A DNA stretch of 64,000 nucleotides, taken from positions 1 to 64,000 of the forward strand of contig JAGIBL010000007.1 in the NCBI GenBank assembly GCA_017744365.1. Direction: 5' to 3'. A program made the position numbers and the translations under genes. Within the stretch, counting starts at the first letter, position 1. The number at the start of each line of letters is the position of its first letter. Under the pieces are notes generated by a model, which saw nothing but the letters and a program-made list of their open reading frames with translations, had not been told where the DNA came from and did no database searches. Source of the stretch: Nocardioidaceae bacterium (GTDB taxonomy: Bacteria; Actinomycetota; Actinomycetes; Propionibacteriales; Nocardioidaceae). Positions 61,337 through 64,000 of the stretch are shown here, in pieces.

Positions 61337-63130
61337 TCACGGGGCGATGTCGGTCCCGGCCTCGACCGCCGCCCAGGCGCGCTTGACGGCGGCCTTGCGC
61401 CGGTCGTTGGCGGGGTTGATCCGCTTCAGCGCCGCGCTCAGCCAGCCCGCGAAGAGGGGCGCCGCGAAGGACGTCCCGCTCCACACCGCGAAGCCGTTGC
61501 GGAAGTCGTCGGGCTCCGGGGACTGCCGGAGCCTGCCGTCCAGCACGGTCTGCGCCATCGGCTGGTAGCCGCCCTGGAACGGCGGCACCGTGCTCATCAC
61601 CGAGGCTCCCGGCGCGTGCGCGCGCACCCACGGCCCGGCGTTGCTGAACATCGCGTCGGAGCCGTTGGGGTTCAGGGCTCCCACCGAGACGATCGGCACC
61701 ACGTCCGCGTTCGGCTTGACCGGTCCCTGGCCGTTGGACCAGGGGGCGAGCGCCGCGGGGTACGACGGCCGGGTGGTGGCGTCGTTGCCCGCCGAGCAGA
61801 CCACCGTCACCCCGCACTCGCCGAGCAGCCGCAGCGGCTCGTGGATCTGGGAGTCGAAGGCGACGTCCTCGGGAGACTCGTGGTAGTAGCCCAGCGAGAG
61901 GGTGAGCACGTCGATGGCCTGGCCACCGCGCTCGCCGTCGCGGTGCCGGCGAGCTAGCTCGGCGATGTCGGTGAGCGCGTTGATGAGGTCGCCCTCGACG
62001 ATCGGGCCCTCGGGCGGCGTGATCCGCCACGAGATCAGGTCCGCGTCCGGGTTCGCCTGACGCACCAGCCCGGCGATGAACGTGCCGTGGCCGGCGTACT
62101 GGTCGATGCCGCCGTCCGCGGGACCCACCTGGTCCGGGTTCGTCTCCGGGTCGGTGCTCGGGTCGGTGTAGCCGATCGGCTTGCCGTCGAGCTTCACGTT
62201 CTTGCGCACGTACGGGTCGAGCCACGGGTGCCGGCCGCAGCCGGAGTCGAGGATCGCCACCACCGGACGGCGTCCGCGGTACTCGCTGTTGGGCGTGCGG
62301 GCCGGCTCCGGCCCGATGTAGGCGACCGGCTGGCGTCCCCCGGTGCCCGGCAGGCCGTAGGCGGCCACGGCCGGGCTGAACGGGTTGCCGGTGGCGTAGG
62401 GGTTTCCGGTGGCGTAGGGGTTGCCGGTCGCGTAGGGGTTGCCGGTCGCGTAGGGATTGCCGGTCGCGTACGGGTTGCCCGTCGCGTACGGGTTCCCGGT
62501 GGCGTAGGGATTGCCCGTCGCATAGGGGTTGCCCGTGGCGTAGGGGTTGCCCGTGGCGTAGGGGTTGCCGGTGGCGTAGGGGTTGCCCGTCGCGAACGGG
62601 TTCCCGGTGACGTCGCCCATCGCGATGAGGTGGTCGAGCCCGACCTCGGTGAGCCGGTGGCGTCGCCGGCCGGCCCGGACCGCCTGCAGGAAGAGCCAGG
62701 CGTCCGGCTTCTTCGGGGTGCTCTCGTCCGCGACGCCGAGCTCGAGTCGGGCCACGCCCCTGGCCGCGCGGTTCGCCCGGGTCCGGCTCTCGGCGTCGGA
62801 GGTGTCCAGGGTCCAGCCGAGGCTCTCGGCGACCGCGGTCAGCTCGGCCAGCAGCTCCGGGGTGACCGCGTTGCGGGCGACCAGCACCCGGGTGCCGGCG
62901 TACGCCGTGGGCAGCGGCTGCTTGCCGTCCGCCCGCAGGGCCGTGACGGTGTTCAGGATGCGCGGGGAGACCCGGTCGAAGGCCGCCAGCCGCTCCTGCT
63001 CGCGCTTCTCGCGCGCGGCGATCTGCTCGTTCAGCTCGCGCTGCAGCCGGCGCTTCTCGGCAGCGGTCAGCGGCTTGGGCGCGTCCTCGGGACTCGTCGC
63101 AGGCTTGTGGGAGGGCTTCTTGGCGGGCAT
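61337..63130 (-). CDS. Cytoplasmic S8 (subtilisin-like) protease with NPYATG hexapeptide repeats
   Basis: The 597-aa protein has no signal peptide; residues 1-60 are highly charged and helical (AAEKRRLQRELNEQIAAREK). Residues ~60-170 form a mixed domain with KKPDAWLFLQAVRAG. Residues 177-248 are twelve tandem hexapeptides, one NPFATG and eleven NPYATG, ending in NPFSP. The catalytic S8 domain follows with Asp295 (VAILDSGCG), His348 (YAGHGTFIAG), the oxyanion Asn (CSAGNDATTR) and Ser554 (WSGTSFAAPL). All catalytic residues are present. The missing export signal and adjacent CHAT protease point to an intracellular signalling or death role. Confidence 0.92.
   Translation of the reverse strand: MPAKKPSHKPATSPEDAPKPLTAAEKRRLQRELNEQIAAREKREQERLAAFDRVSPRILNTVTALRADGKQPLPTAYAGTRVLVARNAVTPELLAELTAVAESLGWTLDTSDAESRTRANRAARGVARLELGVADESTPKKPDAWLFLQAVRAGRRRHRLTEVGLDHLIAMGDVTGNPFATGNPYATGNPYATGNPYATGNPYATGNPYATGNPYATGNPYATGNPYATGNPYATGNPYATGNPYATGNPFSPAVAAYGLPGTGGRQPVAYIGPEPARTPNSEYRGRRPVVAILDSGCGRHPWLDPYVRKNVKLDGKPIGYTDPSTDPETNPDQVGPADGGIDQYAGHGTFIAGLVRQANPDADLISWRITPPEGPIVEGDLINALTDIAELARRHRDGERGGQAIDVLTLSLGYYHESPEDVAFDSQIHEPLRLLGECGVTVVCSAGNDATTRPSYPAALAPWSNGQGPVKPNADVVPIVSVGALNPNGSDAMFSNAGPWVRAHAPGASVMSTVPPFQGGYQPMAQTVLDGRLRQSPEPDDFRNGFAVWSGTSFAAPLFAGWLSAALKRINPANDRRKAAVKRAWAAVEAGTDIAP
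62387..62602 (-). repeat. Tandem 18-bp repeat (12 units) encoding NP(Y/F)ATG
   Basis: Twelve 18-bp units lie inside the protease gene. Third-codon positions vary between units (for example gcgtagg, gcgtacg and gcatagg on the plus strand) while the peptide is constant, so the protein repeat is under selection and not merely a recent DNA duplication. Confidence 0.95.
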
Positions 63131-63139
63131 GGGCGAACC

Positions 63140-63628
63140 TCAGATCCAGAACGGCGGAGTGACCAGCGGCCGGGAGCCGTCCGCCGGGTGGAACGTCAGC
63201 CGGCAGGCCCCGGTCGGGGTCGCCGGGAACTCGAAGCGTCCCGAGTCCGCCACCTGCGCTTCCTCGGCGGTGCTGCGCCGCCCCGTCGAGGTGAGGTGCA
63301 CGGTCAGCGGCTGCGCCGGGGTGACCCAGCCGTCCAGCCGTGCCTGCCGCTGGCCGCGCGAGATCCGGACCTGCACCCGGAAGCCCGGGCCGAGGTACTC
63401 CAGCGACCAGGTGCCGACCTCGTCGGGCGCGCGCAGCATCGACACCGAGCGCACCCCGGCGAGCTCCTTGTCGAACTCGACGAGGGTCAGCAGCTCGGCG
63501 TCCAGGGTCTCGGCCTCGAGACGCGCGAGCACGCCCTCGGCCAGGTCGGCCGGGGGCGGGTCGATCTGCTCGTACAGCGCCTCGATCTGGTCGAGGAGGG
63601 CGTCGTCCGACGGTGTCTGCTCGCTCAC
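63140..63628 (-). CDS. 162-aa protein of the sigma/S8/CHAT operon, unrecognised
   Basis: The N-terminal part is helical and acidic (DDALLDQIEALYEQIDPPPA, then DLAEGVLARLEAETLDAELL). From about residue 65 the rest looks all-beta (TWSLEYLGPGFRVQVRISRG, FEFPATPTGACRLTFHP) and ends FWI. No membrane segment or zinc motif is present. GTG 63628 has a ggagg site and overlaps the sigma stop by 4 bases. By position it may be an anti-sigma factor, an adaptor or a substrate of the neighbouring proteases; none is shown by sequence. Confidence 0.8.
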   Translation of the reverse strand: MSEQTPSDDALLDQIEALYEQIDPPPADLAEGVLARLEAETLDAELLTLVEFDKELAGVRSVSMLRAPDEVGTWSLEYLGPGFRVQVRISRGQRQARLDGWVTPAQPLTVHLTSTGRRSTAEEAQVADSGRFEFPATPTGACRLTFHPADGSRPLVTPPFWI

Positions 63629-64000
63629 GACGCACCTCCTTCCAGCGCCAGCTCCTGGCGCAGCTTCTCCAGGCACCGGCCCCGGGTCGGGCCGATGCTG
63701 CCGACCGGCATCCCCAGCGTCCGGGACACCTCGGCGTAGTCGGGTCGCGGGCCGGCCGCGACGATCCGCAGCAGCGCCCGGCAGCGCTCGTTGAGTCGTT
63801 CCAGGCAGCGCAGCAGCAGCTCGCGGTCGTCGGCCAGCACCACGTCGTTCTCGGGCCCGTCGGCGGGCGGCAGCGCGGGGGAGAGCACCTCGTCGTCGGT
63901 GGCGGTCTCGCGACGGGCCTTCTTGCCCACGCGCCAGGCCTCGCGCCGGGCGGTGGTGCACAGCCAGCCGGCCACCGACTGCGGCGAGTCGATCGACGCG
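63625..64000 (-). CDS. RNA polymerase sigma-70 family (ECF-like) factor, 5' truncated by window edge
   Basis: About 124 C-terminal residues are visible. The first part (SVAGWLCTTARREAWRVGKK) matches the end of sigma region 2. Region 4 has LNERCRALLRIVA, YAEVSRTLGMPVGSIGPTRG and CLEKLRQEL, the -35-recognition helix-turn-helix. The frame is open to the window end, so the true start is outside. First visible gene of the operon 162-aa protein, S8, CHAT. Confidence 0.9.
   Translation of the reverse strand, partial: ASIDSPQSVAGWLCTTARREAWRVGKKARRETATDDEVLSPALPPADGPENDVVLADDRELLLRCLERLNERCRALLRIVAAGPRPDYAEVSRTLGMPVGSIGPTRGRCLEKLRQELALEGGAS

Noticed and set aside
62387-62602. 18-bp tandem units considered as a CRISPR-like or intergenic repeat.
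   Set aside because: They lie in frame in the protease gene, have no spacers, and encode a constant hexapeptide.

Overview
The window is very GC-rich, densely packed and almost fully coding. Gene families and start signals point to a high-GC actinomycete of the Nocardioides type: a methylmalonyl-CoA mutase pair with MeaB, an acyl-CoA carboxylase with a small epsilon subunit, LpdA-type quinone dehydrogenase, MpaB-family protein, 13E12-type HNH protein, and many leaderless start codons 5-8 nt after a TAnnnT box. The genus assignment is an inference. No rRNA, tRNA, CRISPR array, insertion sequence or origin was recognised. No stretch longer than about 300 bases is without a gene once the decayed gene at 766-1237 is counted.

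Layout. 1-1340: 3' part of a 13E12/DUF222-HNH gene, then a decayed gene flanked by two copies of the HNH gene's 3' tail. 1343-9427: membrane protein, glycosyltransferase, mutA-mutB-meaB, M20 hydrolase. 9571-25283: nucleoside salvage, comprising a BMP-type lipoprotein, a double ATPase, two permeases, cytidine deaminase, a P450, thymidine phosphorylase, adenosine deaminase, uridine kinase, two aldehyde dehydrogenases (one lacking its catalytic half), deoC and a phosphopentomutase-like enzyme. Purine nucleoside phosphorylase follows at 29 kb. Together they can take nucleosides to acetaldehyde/acetate plus glyceraldehyde-3-phosphate. 25301-39675: small stress and metabolic genes (OsmC, AlkD-like, crotonase, MerR-regulated aldo/keto reductase, LpdA, SpoIID-like, SDR, MpaB-like with divergent TetR), the biotin-carrying carboxylase alpha subunit and an acyl-CoA dehydrogenase.

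39694-49770: a surface-glycan locus. RmlA, RmlB, a WecE-like transaminase and a GNAT acetyltransferase would make dTDP-Fuc4NAc. Two GT2 transferases, two GtrA-type flippases and a polytopic GT-C-like protein look like Gtr-type lipid-linked sugar transfer. 49797-58699: Maf, carboxylase epsilon and beta subunits, BirA, PH-domain protein, class III cyclase, Mug, PurK-PurE, CoA-binding protein, acyl-CoA dehydrogenase.

58624-64000: the most unusual region, a minus-strand operon that reads sigma factor (cut by the window edge), a 162-aa protein, a cytoplasmic S8 protease with twelve NP(Y/F)ATG hexapeptides, and a TPR-CHAT caspase-like protease. It looks like a two-protease, sigma-linked signalling or cell-death module.

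Two architectural themes recur. Divergent genes often start from overlapping -10 boxes in tiny intergenic gaps. Convergent genes usually overlap or abut; where they leave a longer gap, four of five gaps are filled with two to five copies, direct and inverted, of a short locus-specific word, and the fifth holds a hairpin.
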